A program made the position numbers and the translations under genes. Positions 43,629 to 53,287 of a stretch of 53,287 bases of DNA are shown one piece after another. The DNA comes from Spirogloea muscicola. Taxonomy: Eukaryota > Streptophyta > Zygnematophyceae > Spirogloeales > Spirogloeaceae. Under the pieces are notes generated by a model. The model ran no database searches and was not told the origin of the DNA. It saw only the letters and a program-made list of their open reading frames with translations. Each line of letters opens with the position of its first letter. Within the stretch, counting starts at the first letter, position 1. Where the stretch lies: assembly GCA_009602725.1 (NCBI GenBank), contig WELB01000163.1, forward strand, positions 6,364-59,650, in the 5' to 3' direction.

Positions 43629-46600
43629 ATGAGTGCGGCTGCGAGCGCCTGGCAGGGCCCGGCAGCGACCGCCAGCGTGCGCCGCCAAAGTGGGGCCTCT
43701 GGGCCACCGCACGGCCTCGTCCCGAGCCCGCCGCCGCGCACGCAGCGTCGGAAGGCCGCCGCGCCATTCACGAGCGCAGCCGTGCGAGGCGGTGGCGGAG
43801 GATGGTGGGGAAAAGTGTTCCGGCGAGGACCTCCCAGCGGTGCTGCACCCCGAGCTGCCGCCTCGTTCTCCGGGAGCGTGCCTGCCCCGCCACCGGTGGG
43901 CGAGGACCTGCTGGTGAGGGCCCGCTTCCGTCCGTTCGACCGCTTGTCCTGAGCTTGTGAAGCCCTCAGCCGTCCAAGAGCTGGCCAGTCGCCTGCATTG
44001 CCCGCTCTCAGCCCAGCGGTGGAGCTCAGGCGGCCGTGGCCTCTGTCAATGGCCGGCCGGCACCACTGAATGCCTCACTGGCCGCTGCTCCTTGGAGGGG
44101 TGTGAACGCTCGAGCGACTTCGTGTGGCAACACTCTTTAGTCCCTCAGAGCCCTCAACAGCGCCTCGGCAGCGCTTCTGAGGCCTTGAGTTGCCATGGCA
44201 CGCAGTGCTAGTCATGCCATTTGCTGCTTGCTCTGACTGGTCGCTGTGCCGCTGGCTGCAGAGCTGCATGGAGGATGACGGCGGGCAGCTCGACGACAGC
44301 GGCACCGCTGTCTCCTTTGGTAACGACGATCTGGCGCTCCACGCCGTGGCAAATTCTGTCGTGGTGAGTGCTGGCCCAAATACAGCTCTTGCGGGCAGGG
44401 CCGTGCTTGGTGACAGAAGTACTAGGGAGTGTGGCGGTTTTCACTGGTCATTGCTCGAGAGGGCCAGCTGGTGTGCCTGGGCTTCACATAGAAGCTTGTA
44501 TCTCTCCAGTTTCCTGCAGCATTGAAGATTGTGGTGATGGCATTGTGCACCGTGTACGTTGTTGAGCCTAGCATGTGCAAGCGCCTACTGTCAATTCACA
44601 ACCTTCCCATGGCAGCGGGACAAGCAACTTCACTGACCAATCACCCAATTGTTGCATGTGTGAAGGTTGCTGATTTGTCACGCTTGGGGCGAATTCGTGG
44701 TAAGTGAACTGATGGCCTCAGCCCTACGCGAGGTTATGTAGCTGCAGCAAGAGGGTCATGCAGCAGCTAGAGGAGCTGCAGTGATGACTTGCAGCAGCCC
44801 ATATTTGTCATACAATGGATTGTTAGTGATGTCTGTGTCAAGGTGTGCAGAACTTGTACTATTTTATGTACTTGTACGGTGCTATATAGTCATGTAGCTC
44901 GGATCTTAAAGGCTCCAATGATCATTGTAATGTCATTCTCAGATGTTGATTGTAGAGTGGAATCATACGTGCAATATGAATTGCGGCTGTAGATGGGCTC
45001 TTTCCTATGCTCTGGGATGCCAAGTGCAGTGACCGGAGAAGATCGATTGAGGTTCCTGCACAATCAGAGTACAGCAGACTTCCAGTCTCTCAGAGAAGGA
45101 CAAGTAAGCGAATCCTTCTGATTCTATGTTTCAGAAGATCTGTGTGATGGCCCTGCTCATGTCATCTCCTCAGCTGGAGGTTGCAGGCTTGTTGTGCACA
45201 CAGTGGCTTTTGTTTGGTGCGCACTTGGACATGGTTGTGATCACAAGCAATCTCACATAAGTGACTGGAGCTTTTCTTTATTGAAGGTGTTATTTCTGTA
45301 ATTTCTGTGTGATTCCGTGTAACATTCCCTCTGCATGCTTTGGTGCTTGCAGGGCTGTGACACAGTATTCATCACAAATACGGCAAGGACAATTGATAGG
45401 GCATCGGCACTGGTCATGGTGTGTTATGCTCTCACTCAGACTCCCTAAGTGCACACGTCTGCACCACTGTGTCTGCTACACCCACTGACTTGCTTACTAT
45501 CAATCTGGATTGTGTCCTATCTGTCATGTCATCAGACAGCATGACCATGTCAATGTGGTATTACCACAGGAGAATGCAGTCATCATCTCAACCTCAGCTG
45601 ACAAGCGCGAGGAGATACTTCACATGCTTGACAGGTATGCCTTTTGGGAAGGTCATCAGTTGTAGCAGGCAGGCTCCTGTAAGATCTCGAGTATCATAGA
45701 GGCCTTGCAACATTCTCACTGAAGCTTGACCAGTTTTGCTATTTCGTGCGAAGTAGTCCTTATCTTGAATTTGTGATGTGCTGCTTGATGAGCTGTTGCA
45801 AAATTGTCTTGACCACTTGTTAGGTACATCTTCTTTGCCGACAAGGTTGAGGTGCAGGATATCACGTTTATGACAAATCTAATAGCTGTAGTTGGTCCTC
45901 AAGCTGACCAAGTGAGTTATTGATCAACACTTAAGACCACGTCTTCCAGCATCATGGTATTTGTGGAGAGCCTCGATGCATGTGATGCGTCATCTTGGAT
46001 GTCAGTCATTGTAGTTGTTGTGCTCGCGCTCATACGTGCTCTAGCACCGCTGTAAATATGACTTGCTTCTTTGCAGAAGCATCTGACTTCTCTCCAGTCT
46101 TTATTTGACTTGTGCACCTGTTCAGCTTCTCATCAGTCTGAATCTTGGCAACATTGTTGGACGGCCCTTTGGCAGCCATGAGCACTTCCAAGTAAGCTTG
46201 CTGTGGACTACCTGAGCCAATGTGCTTAATGCCGTTTGATAGTTTTGAATGAATGAGCTAAGAATGTGCAACGCCAGGCACACCATCAGTATTTAAATCA
46301 GGCATGCCAAGGCTTGGAGCAATACTGCCATCTCATACAGATCTGGTGGGTCGTCTGGGGTGCACAGTTTCAGGGTACTGCCGTGACTGTTGCGGTGGGA
46401 TGCCACGCCAGCAGTAGTGGTTACACGTTCTTGCTGTCGACTGAAGGAGCTGGCCTGGTGTGGAGAGCATTGGTGCAGGGGGGTGCGGTGCCCATGGGCT
46501 CTCGTGCTTGGGAGATCTACAGGATACTGCAAGGTGGTCCTGAGTAGCAACTCTAGGTGGTGTCGCAGGGTTCCTACCTAGGTGTTGTTGCAGGGTATCT

Positions 46601-47594
46601 TCTACCTCACGTTGATTCTCCAACTGAGTTAGCCTGAGGAGCTTATAGGAGATGTGTGCAAGTTGCACACTATGGAGTGGCATGATGCACTATTATTTTC
46701 ATGGTTTCCTGTAAGCTGCTGCATGATGCGTTGTGCCCCGTCTTGATCGAGCTCGTATTGCTAGGACAAAAGAGCCAGCGTGATTAAGAGGGACTGCTGA
46801 GGCAAGACAGTTGACTTATCTCTCCTTGCTATGTTGTCGGAGCTATAGGGGTTCCAGTGCCAGGGAAGGAGCTAACAGAGGAGTTCAATCCCCTGGAGGC
46901 CGGATTATGGCATACAATCTCGACCACCAAAGGTAGGCTTGCTCGTTCAGGTCTAGTCAGCCCACTGCAATTCGAGATCAGCACCATACTCTGTGAGGTC
47001 GTGCATTGAGAGCTCAACACCTATATCCTACAACACCTACAATAACATCAGCGAGTATTTAAAAGCAGTAGTGGTTGGCTTTAGTGACGTCTTTTCACAT
47101 CCTCTTGCTGCAGGTTGTTACATTGGTCAGGAGACCATAGCGAGATTGATCACATATGACGGTGTAAAGCAGCACCTGTGGGGAGTACAACTTGAGGGCC
47201 CTGTTGAGTGCAACACAGTGATCACTGTAGGAGATCAGAAGGTTCGGACTTGCTCTCAAGTCGTTGTCTTTTGCACTTCTGATCTGTGCATCCAAAGGAA
47301 TCAATGATCCGCTTCGACCCTCTTTCGTGCACTAAATTACTAGCACTTCATGCCTTGGTCATGAGATCAGCTGTGCCGCTAACGTTGCCTTTTGTTGTTG
47401 AAATTGCTTCTCAGGTCGGAAAGCTCACAAGCTACACTAGGGTTGGCGATACAGAAGAGCATTTTGGATTGTGCTACATAAAGCGCAAAGTAGGGCAATC
47501 AGGGATGGAAGTGGATATTCAAGGTGTGAAAGGCTCTTTAGTAGAGGTATCATATGGAACCCACTTAACTGGTCAGACGTTAATCACTAAGTAG
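43629..47594 (+). CDS. Plastid COG0354 / YgfZ-IBA57-type folate-binding protein
   Basis: GcvT-fold, folate-dependent protein that supports assembly or repair of iron-sulfur enzymes; this form is the chloroplast one (like Arabidopsis At1g60990). Twelve exons in phase: 43629-43913, 44262-44363, 44666-44699, 45030-45103, 45353-45418, 45540-45634, 45824-45911, 46126-46191, 46374-46533, 46849-46932, 47114-47241, 47415-47594, about 453 residues. The first 90 residues look like a transit peptide. Then LDDSGTAVSFGNDDLAL, TGEDRLRFLHNQSTADFQ, GCDTVFITNTARTIDRAS, KYIFFADKVE-type YIFFADKVEVQDI, and the signature GCYIGQETIARLITYDGVKQ with the conserved cysteine. The last exon ends inside a diverged tandem duplication (47491-47692), whose second copy supplies the stop codon. 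Confidence 0.93.
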
Positions 47595-47692
47595 GGCAAT
47601 GAGGGGCTGAAGTTGATCATCAATGACGCGAGACACTTTGGTAGAGATGTCATGTGGAACTCACGCACTTGGTCCAACGTGAGAAGCTGATG
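47491..47692 (+). repeat. Diverged tandem duplication of the gene's 3' end
   Basis: Two units about 101 bases apart both start tagggcaat: 47491 and 47592. They share gaagt-gat, a-c-ctttg/ttagtagag, gt-atatggaac and cac-ttggtc blocks. The period is not a multiple of three. In unit one the bases are read AAA-GTA-GGG, while in unit two they are read AAG-TAG, which is the stop. Confidence 0.7.
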
Positions 47693-48609
47693 TTCGACAA
47701 TGAAGCGGATTGCCCACACTGAGATCATTCTGAAGATCCGCGCCTCCTAAACTTGCTCAGAGAGTCAGGCCATCACTGCGTGTGAATTCTTCCGCCATTT
47801 ATTTGCAGGACTTGAGCGACCACATGATCAGAAACTTTGAAATACCTCCAAACGTTGGCCAGTGGCACAGTCAATCAATGTGCTTTTTTTGGTGCTTTTT
47901 TGATTGGTCCTCTAAGCTTCTTCCACCCAAAACTTGTCCAAATTTGGAAGGTGTCCCTGGCCAACCTACTTGGCTAGAGCCTAGAAGGTTATCATCAGCA
48001 CGCCCAGCTAAGGCTTATGGAGGGTCTTGCTGATGTACTGGCTGGAGCCCGCCCTATCTGAGTTGCCTTCAAAATTGAGTATTTACGAGGTCTCAGAAAC
48101 AGAGTCCCTCGCTGAGCAAGTGGATAAATGTGGGAAATTTCAGTGCAGTAAATTATCTGTTACTTACGGAGAGGCCTTGAGCTCATGGTCCGCCACAACC
48201 AAGGCACTCTTGTGCAACACGAAGGGCTCTGCAACTGAGCTTCAAAACTTGCAAGCTTCACATGAAGGCTTGTCTAGCTTGCTGTCACTGCTGCACAATG
48301 AGACTGGAACTCATGCTGCCGGCTGTAGCTGGGCCTCTGCGTATCATTTCAAGGTGGACAAGGTGGTCAAGATCGCCAGTCACGACCCATTGCCAGATCT
48401 CCTTGCTCCCTGAGTATTATCCTCAGCAGGTGCTCTACTCCTCGCTGAGACTCTTCCAAGCATACCTCGGCAATCTTTGGAAGTGTGCATGGCTAAGTCT
48501 TATAGCAAAAGCTCAGAAGATATGGCAATGTGCAAACGATCTGCGCGACTTACCAAATTTAAAGTCACCCTGATTCTTGGGAGTGCATTGACTGGCCCTC
48601 GGCACTGAC
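47595..48609. other. Gap between convergent genes
   Basis: The stretch lies between the stops of the COG0354 gene (plus) and the LYRM2-like gene (minus). Apart from the second unit of the duplication it shows nothing I can name. Plus-strand open frames at 47782-48033 and 48027-48413 have no domain or consistent splice partners. Confidence 0.5.
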
Positions 48610-48873
48610 TTAATGGCCTTGAGAGTGAAGAGTGTCTCCAAGGACCTTCAGTCTCAGCAAAGCGTCGCTAAGCAGGTGGCGGATCTGGGCTGTATCTGTC
48701 GTCGCCCTATGCTGGTCCATCTCCTCTCTCATGAGGGCCTTCAGCTCGCCGCGCTGCGGCCGCGGCGCTCTCCGTGCAACGCGGAGGGCTTTGCGGTACA
48801 GCGTCAGGACTTGCGAGCGGAGGATGAAGGCCTTGAAGAGCTGCTTGCCAGCGTCGATGCTGCGACGGGACAT
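48610..48873 (-). CDS. LYR-motif protein, LYRM2-like
   Basis: Small mitochondrial LYR protein; LYRM2 in animals is linked to respiratory complex I assembly. A single exon encodes 87 residues. FILRSQVLTLYRKALRVARR carries the LYR motif at 25-27. The spacing to LKALMREEMDQHRATTD and IRHLLSDALLRLKVLGDTL follows human LYRM2 closely (REEF..N...T..D.I..M...G...LKELE). The length (human 88) fits. It contains no signal that I can see besides a basic N-terminus. ISD11 and other LYR proteins are less similar. An upstream coding exon is not needed. Confidence 0.85.
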   Translation of the reverse strand: MSRRSIDAGKQLFKAFILRSQVLTLYRKALRVARRAPRPQRGELKALMREEMDQHRATTDTAQIRHLLSDALLRLKVLGDTLHSQGH

Positions 48874-49072
48874 GCTAGCTCATGGTGCAAGGCTGTAGCT
48901 GAGCTTCCGTCGACGCCGCCTGCGGCGGCGGCGCTCACGATGGCGACGGCCTCAGAGGGCAGTGGCGCAGCGCCAGCACTTAGGGCGCGTGAGAGCGCGC
49001 GGATAAGCAGTGGAAGCCCTGCTAGAAGAATGCGGCTACTGATGCGTTTCTCCCATGCTGATATTAGACGAG

Positions 49073-49208
49073 AGAGAAGGCGCGCGGTGCTCATGAAATG
49101 GAAGGGTGGCCGATATTAATCGTACACAGCGAAGAAAGTCAGTCGGAGAGAAGGCGCGCGGGGCGCATGAATTGAAAGGGAGGCCAATTCAAGCCAATAC
49201 ATTGTTCG
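49073..49208 (+). repeat. Two GCGCGC modules in tandem
   Basis: Copies at 49073-49120 (gcgcgcggtgctcatgaaat) and 49148-49208 (gcgcgcggggcgcatgaatt, then gaaagggaggccaattcaag and ccaatacattgttc) lie in the same orientation. The second is close to the consensus. Confidence 0.75.
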
Positions 49209-49379
49209 GAAAGAAAGCAACACCGCTTTGTCCGTGCCATTTTCCTTTATTTTGCCCCTTCCGGCCCTTTCAGACCCTCTTCTTCGTCTTTCTTCTTTTA
49301 GATCTTGTACTTTTTCCCAGGCCTTTTTCCCAGGCCCCTTTCTATGTCTGGGCTGGCCTCTCACAGCCATTGCCTTACA

Positions 49380-50080
49380 TCTGAAGGATTTTGTGTATTT
49401 GAAACTAACGAGGGCCAAATGGCCAAGTGCAAAGGCAAGCACATTGATAGACCTACATAACCTTCAGCAAATTGACCCCCTCAGTAACCACGGGTCACAA
49501 TACATAAAGGTCACCAACCGATGCCTGAATACTAGATGTCAGATATGAAGCCCTTCTGCCACCAGCTAGAGCTCGCCCAGCTTTCTGGTGCAAAGCATTA
49601 GCCTGGGCACGCTGCAAATATGCCGATACTCGTTGTTGCAAGAACGACAGATATGCAGCTGGCAAGCTCATCTCAGCTGGAAACACATCTGCACGGCGTG
49701 TGTAGCCTAAAGTGGCAATATTCTGGAGAAGAGTGTGGAAGCGAGGACCCAGACAGCCAAAGATGTCGACTGCCGCTGGCAGGAGCTGATCGCATTGGGG
49801 GTAATCAGAGTAGTGCTGAACTTTCTTTGTTCTGCACCGCCCACTGCGTGGCCAGCAGTTCGTGTCGAAGCCAGACATTTATACGCCTCCGTAACGACAT
49901 CGACCAAGGCCCGTGGTCCTCCACCAAATTGCATGCCCACAATGCCACGTGTGCGGCGATGATGACGTCCCTGGGCGTCCGTGGTGATAGGCATGATCGC
50001 ATCAAGCTCCGCCAGGGCATAGCGGAGGAGGTTGTGGATGCCCACCACTTCTGGTCCAGAGGAGCATCTCCGAAGAGCTA
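49380..50080 (-). mobile_element. LINE-like 3' end, second subfamily, well preserved
   Basis: The minus strand encodes, with one frameshift, AQGRHHRRTRGIVGMQFGGG, PRALVDVVTEAYKC, GHAVGGAEQ, AAVDIFGCLGPRFHTLLQN, LGYTRRADVFPAEMSLPAAY, QRAQANALHQKAGRALA and DLYVLTRG. It ends with the tail through ggccaaatggccaag and fttcaaatacac-type sequence at 49383. Confidence 0.82.
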
Positions 50081-50294
50081 CTTCTTCCGGGCTGGCCTCT
50101 CACATTGGAAGAGCTGTTACGCACAGCCTGTCGCCTTACTTCGCAAGAGCTATTTTTTGTCTTTATTGAGCTAGTTTCCCTAAAAGGCATGGCAGTGAAC
50201 GGCCAGGCCACATGAGAAAGACAGTTTAATGATGATACGGCTGGGCTCTGACATGAGACATGACGAGCAGACGCGGCTGCTGATACCATTTGGC

Positions 50295-50680
50295 CTTCGT
50301 GTATTGAAACAAACGAAGGCCAAATGGCCAAGTACAATGGCAAGCACATCTAGAGACCCACATAACCCTACAGCAGATTGACCCGCTCAGTAACCACGGG
50401 TCAGTACATAAAGGTCGCTAATCGATGCCTAAATACTAGATGACAGATACGAAGCCCTTCTGCCACCAACTAGAGCTCGCCCAGCTTTCTGGTGCAAAGC
50501 ATTAGCCTGAGCACGGCCGAAACTCGTCGTCGCAAGAACGACATCTATGCAGCTGGCAAGCCCATCTCAGCCGGGAACACATCTGCATGTCGTGTGTAGC
50601 CTAGATTGGCTATATGCTGAAGGAGAGTGTGGACCTAAGCAGCCAAAGATGTCGATTGCCGCTAGCAGGAGCTCACCATG
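50295..50680 (-). mobile_element. LINE-like 3' end
   Basis: The plus strand shows gtgtattgaaacaaacgaag, gccaaatggccaagtac, ttgacccgctcagtaaccac and the complement of the coding end, nearly identical to the first 300 bases of the copies at 30905 and 53045. Confidence 0.8.
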
Positions 50681-51214
50681 GAGTGGCTGTGAAAGCCAGC
50701 CGTATTATTAAGAGAGAGGAGGCGCGCGCTGCTCATGACATGAAATGGAGGCAGATCAAGCCAATCGCTGATCAAGCACAGGCAACAGCCAGTGTAGACA
50801 ATGGGGCTACCTTAAGCGGCGCCCTATGCTCAGGAGGCTTTCATTGGGTCAAAACACGGCTGAAGGGAGACTTCAAAACCCACAAATCAGCTTGTAAATA
50901 GTTGCCAGGCTAACCTTGAAGAAGCAGTCTCTCAAAGGAGAACAAAAAGCCAGGCCACAAAAGAATGAACAAAGTCGTAAGAAGTCCATCCAATGTAAGG
51001 CAATGACTGTGCGAGACCATCCTTCAATAAATAAGCAGGGTGCAACAAGACAGGCCCTTCAATGGGAGCGAGGAATATGTGGAGCCGGAACACCGCCACG
51101 GAAGCCAGTGGCTTGGCTTAGTGCGGTGCTCAATTATGGTGCCTAAAGAAGAATCGGCCTAGAAGTGCGGCGCCACGATCTGGGAAAGATGCGCCAGCCG
51201 GAAGGGCGCCGGCT

Positions 51215-51935
51215 GGGGAACGGAGTGTGTATGTAGTGATGAAGGGCACGAGTGCCAAGTATGTAGGCAAGCACATTAACAGTTGTACATCACCCGCTGC
51301 TGAGGTGACCCGCTCAGTAAGCACGAGTCAGCCCGTAGACTTCGCTGACTGATGCCAGAATATGGATTGGCAAATGACAAGCCCTTGCTCCACCTGAAGC
51401 TCGACTAGCATTCTGGTGCAAAGCATGTGCTTGGGCTCGCTACAGACAGGCTGACACGCGGCGTCGCAAAACGACGAATATGCTGCAAGGCAATGCCAAC
51501 TCGGCTGGAAGTATATCCTTACGTCATGCATATCCTAGACTTGCGATGCTTTCTAAGTAGGGTATGAAAACATGAAACCCATACAGCCGAAGGTGTCATT
51601 TGCAGCCTGTAGGAGGTGAGCGCTACGGGTGTAGTCAGAGTAGTACTGCAGGTTTCTGTGCTCTGCACTGTTTGGCCAGCAATGTGAATTGGTGCTGAAA
51701 TCTTGTGCACACTCTCTTGTGCCTCCGTCACAATCACATCAGCCAAGGTTCGTGGACCTTTGCCAGGATGTTATTCCATAATGTCTAGGCTGCGATGGTG
51801 ATGGCGTCTCCGAGCGTCCGTGGTGATGGGCATGATGTTGTTCAACTCCACATTTGCGCGGTAGCCGGTACCAGGCATCAAGTCTGCCAGGGCATCCCAT
51901 GATAGATTGTGAACGCCCAGTATCTAAGGGCCAGT
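51215..51935 (-). mobile_element. LINE-like 3' end, diverged
   Basis: Same order of blocks as at 49380 (tail, coding end, heading into the ALVDVIVTEAQ-type and HHRR-type blocks by 51800), with more changes. Closest in tail to 18525 and 41085 (gtgatga-gg, gtaagcacgagtca). Confidence 0.72.
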
Positions 51936-52319
51936 GAGGCTGGGAGAGCAGCCCTAAAGGCTGGCCTGGGCGGCACCCTGATGGCCCTGCATTCAGCAAT
52001 GGCAGGAGATGGCAAAACAAAAGTGCGCACTGCGTGTAAAGGGAGGCCAAGCTGAGCCAACACTATCTTTATGCATCGGGCAAAGAAAGAAGTCTGACCG
52101 GGGCTAAGGGAAGATAACAAGATATACAACTGTAGGGGAAAACTATTACCCACGAGTGAGCACGTACATATCAGGCAGACTTATCTGGGAAGCCGGAGCA
52201 CCACCTCTGGAGCAAGGAAGAGAATGCAGGGCAAAAGCACGCTTTAGGCACAAAAAATTTGTTAGGTCGCCACCGAGAGGAGAAAAGAAGCGCTGACGAA
52301 GCAGCTTTATTAAAAATAA

Positions 52320-52940
52320 CGGCTCTTTCAAGGGGGCGATTGGCCAGCCCTTATGGTCCAGCGTGACAGGTCTTCTCAACAGAAAGCGATGGCCCCCTGT
52401 TGAAAAGAGGAGCTGGGCTCTTCCAGCCACCGCCCTCTCATGGAAGCGCTTTTCTCTGATGGCTGTTGAAGGCCGGCCCAACGAAGATCCGACGAAGTCT
52501 CAAGCGGCCGGAAAGGGCTGAATCACAGAAGAAGAGCAATCCAGAAGTAAGGCTATGGCTGTGACCTCTTTTTGAATGAGCTTCTTCTGCTGTGTGGGCC
52601 AGCTCAGAAGAGAAAAAGGACTCTTCCAGTACAGGGCGATGGCTGTGGTTGGCCAGCCCAGAATAAGAATGAACATAAACCGAAAGGGGCCCGAATAGCT
52701 CTAAAGAAAGTAACTCTCCCAGTGGCGCGTTGCATCTGCGTGCCCGTTGCACTTTGGCTGCAGACTCTGGCTGTAGCCAGGAGACCCGCTACCTAGAGAC
52801 TAGCTTCTCTGACCTGCGATTGCTCAACAGGGGGTATTGTGTGCCTAGTGGCCATCTGCGTCGCTGTGTGCTTTAGCACTTTCCAGGCCCCTTTGAACTT
52901 TGTTACATTTTCAATCTGGGGCTGGCCAGTCACAGCCACC
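52320..52940. repeat. Cluster of hairpin-module relatives
   Basis: Diverged relatives of the hairpin occur at about 52340, 52410, 52455, 52625 and (inverted) 52915, for example ggctgtggttggccagccc followed by agaataagaatgaac. The flanks (ctcttcca, aggggcga, aaagctctaaag-type) recur at a spacing of roughly 100-150 bases, suggesting an old array. Confidence 0.55.
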
Positions 52941-53044
52941 GCATCTGCTGGATGAGTCTTTCTTTCTCCCCAACATGGAATAGACAGGGTTCGGAATGGC
53001 CAGAAGGTGCTAAAGCAGAAGAAGTAGCTCTTGAAAAGGAAAGA

Positions 53045-53287
53045 GATCGTGTATTAGAAAGAAATGTAGGCCAAATGGCCAGGTACAAAGGCAAGCACAT
53101 CTAAATATCTACATAACCTACAGCAGATTGACCCGCTCAATAACCACGGGTCAAAACATAAAGGTCACTACTCGATGCATGAATACTAGATGCCAGGAAC
53201 GGAGCCCTTCTGCCACCTACTAGAGCTCGCCCAGCTTTCTGGTGCAAGGCACTAGCCTGAGCACGCTGCAAACAGGCCGAAACTCGA
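53045..53287 (-). mobile_element. LINE-like 3' end cut by the window edge
   Basis: Near-identical to the starts of the copies at 30905 and 50295: gtgtattagaaagaaatgta, ggccaaatggccaggtac, attgacccgctcaataacca. The coding end continues past 53287. Confidence 0.8.

Larger units (their letters stand above)
48874..53287. repeat. 4.2 kb repeat mosaic running off the end
   Basis: After the promoter of the LYRM2-like gene, no host gene is supported. Contents include tandem GCGCGC modules (49073-49208), minus-strand LINE-like ends (49380, 50295, 51215, 53045), a GCGCGC module at 50717-50770, and a run of hairpin-module relatives at 52320-52940. Confidence 0.75.

Noticed and set aside
47782-48413. 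Two plus-strand open frames after the COG0354 gene
   Set aside because: Composition is not biased, no domain is visible, and no in-phase junction links them.
30542-53287. CRISPR array among the many repeats
   Set aside because: The repeats are dispersed, of unequal spacing, in both orientations and coding in origin; there are no regular spacers and no cas genes, and the DNA is eukaryotic.

Overview
This window is nuclear DNA of a green alga, most likely a trebouxiophyte-like chlorophyte. I infer that from plant-type homologues (a plant-identical ubiquitin fused to ribosomal protein S27a, a plastid COG0354 protein, an F-box/JmjC protein like land-plant JMJ22, TRAPPC4 without the animal insertion), from genes cut by many short GT-AG and a few GC-AG introns, from TTTAGGG-type telomeric motifs, and from GC-rich first exons. 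The species cannot be read from the sequence. Position 1 starts with 96 G residues. A second poly-G run abuts a 255-base N gap at 21206, so both look like assembly artefacts at contig edges.

Layout, left to right: repeat mosaic with a degenerate mitochondrial-type tRNA-Cys (97-2011); REV1 translesion polymerase (minus, 14 exons); ENTH/epsin-like protein (minus); TRAPPC4 (plus); ubiquitin-S27a (plus); F-box/JmjC oxygenase (minus); DUF4188 membrane-anchored protein (minus); TTC33-like TPR protein (plus); an APS/PAPS reductase of the cluster-free APR-B kind (minus); a class I methyltransferase (minus); a 3.7 kb repeat mosaic; an unrecognised, possibly plastid-targeted gene (plus); RNA polymerase I subunit RPA12 (minus); a 5 kb repeat mosaic; the plastid COG0354/YgfZ protein (plus, 12 exons); a LYRM2-like protein (minus); and a 4.2 kb repeat mosaic running off the end. 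Most gene models were built by hand from exon to exon with consistent phases. They form no operon or pathway cluster; these are ordinary housekeeping genes (DNA damage tolerance, trafficking, translation, rRNA synthesis, sulfur assimilation, Fe-S and respiratory assembly).

The intergenic DNA is the unusual part. It is a patchwork of 5'-truncated, frame-broken non-LTR retrotransposon 3' ends in both orientations (two protein subfamilies that share a last stretch ending in LYVLTRG and a 3' tail with GGCC-AAAT-GGCC), mixed with two short dispersed modules. One is about 90 bp with a GGGCTGG/CCAGCCC hairpin. The other is about 80 bp with a GCGCGC-GGGCGCAT core that often occurs as inverted or tandem pairs. 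One short insertion related to the hairpin module has an exact 15 bp target duplication inside a retrotransposon copy, and one hairpin-module insertion can be compared with an empty sister copy next to it. These look like a SINE-like short element family living on, and in, the LINE-like family. This is the best candidate for an undescribed system in the window.
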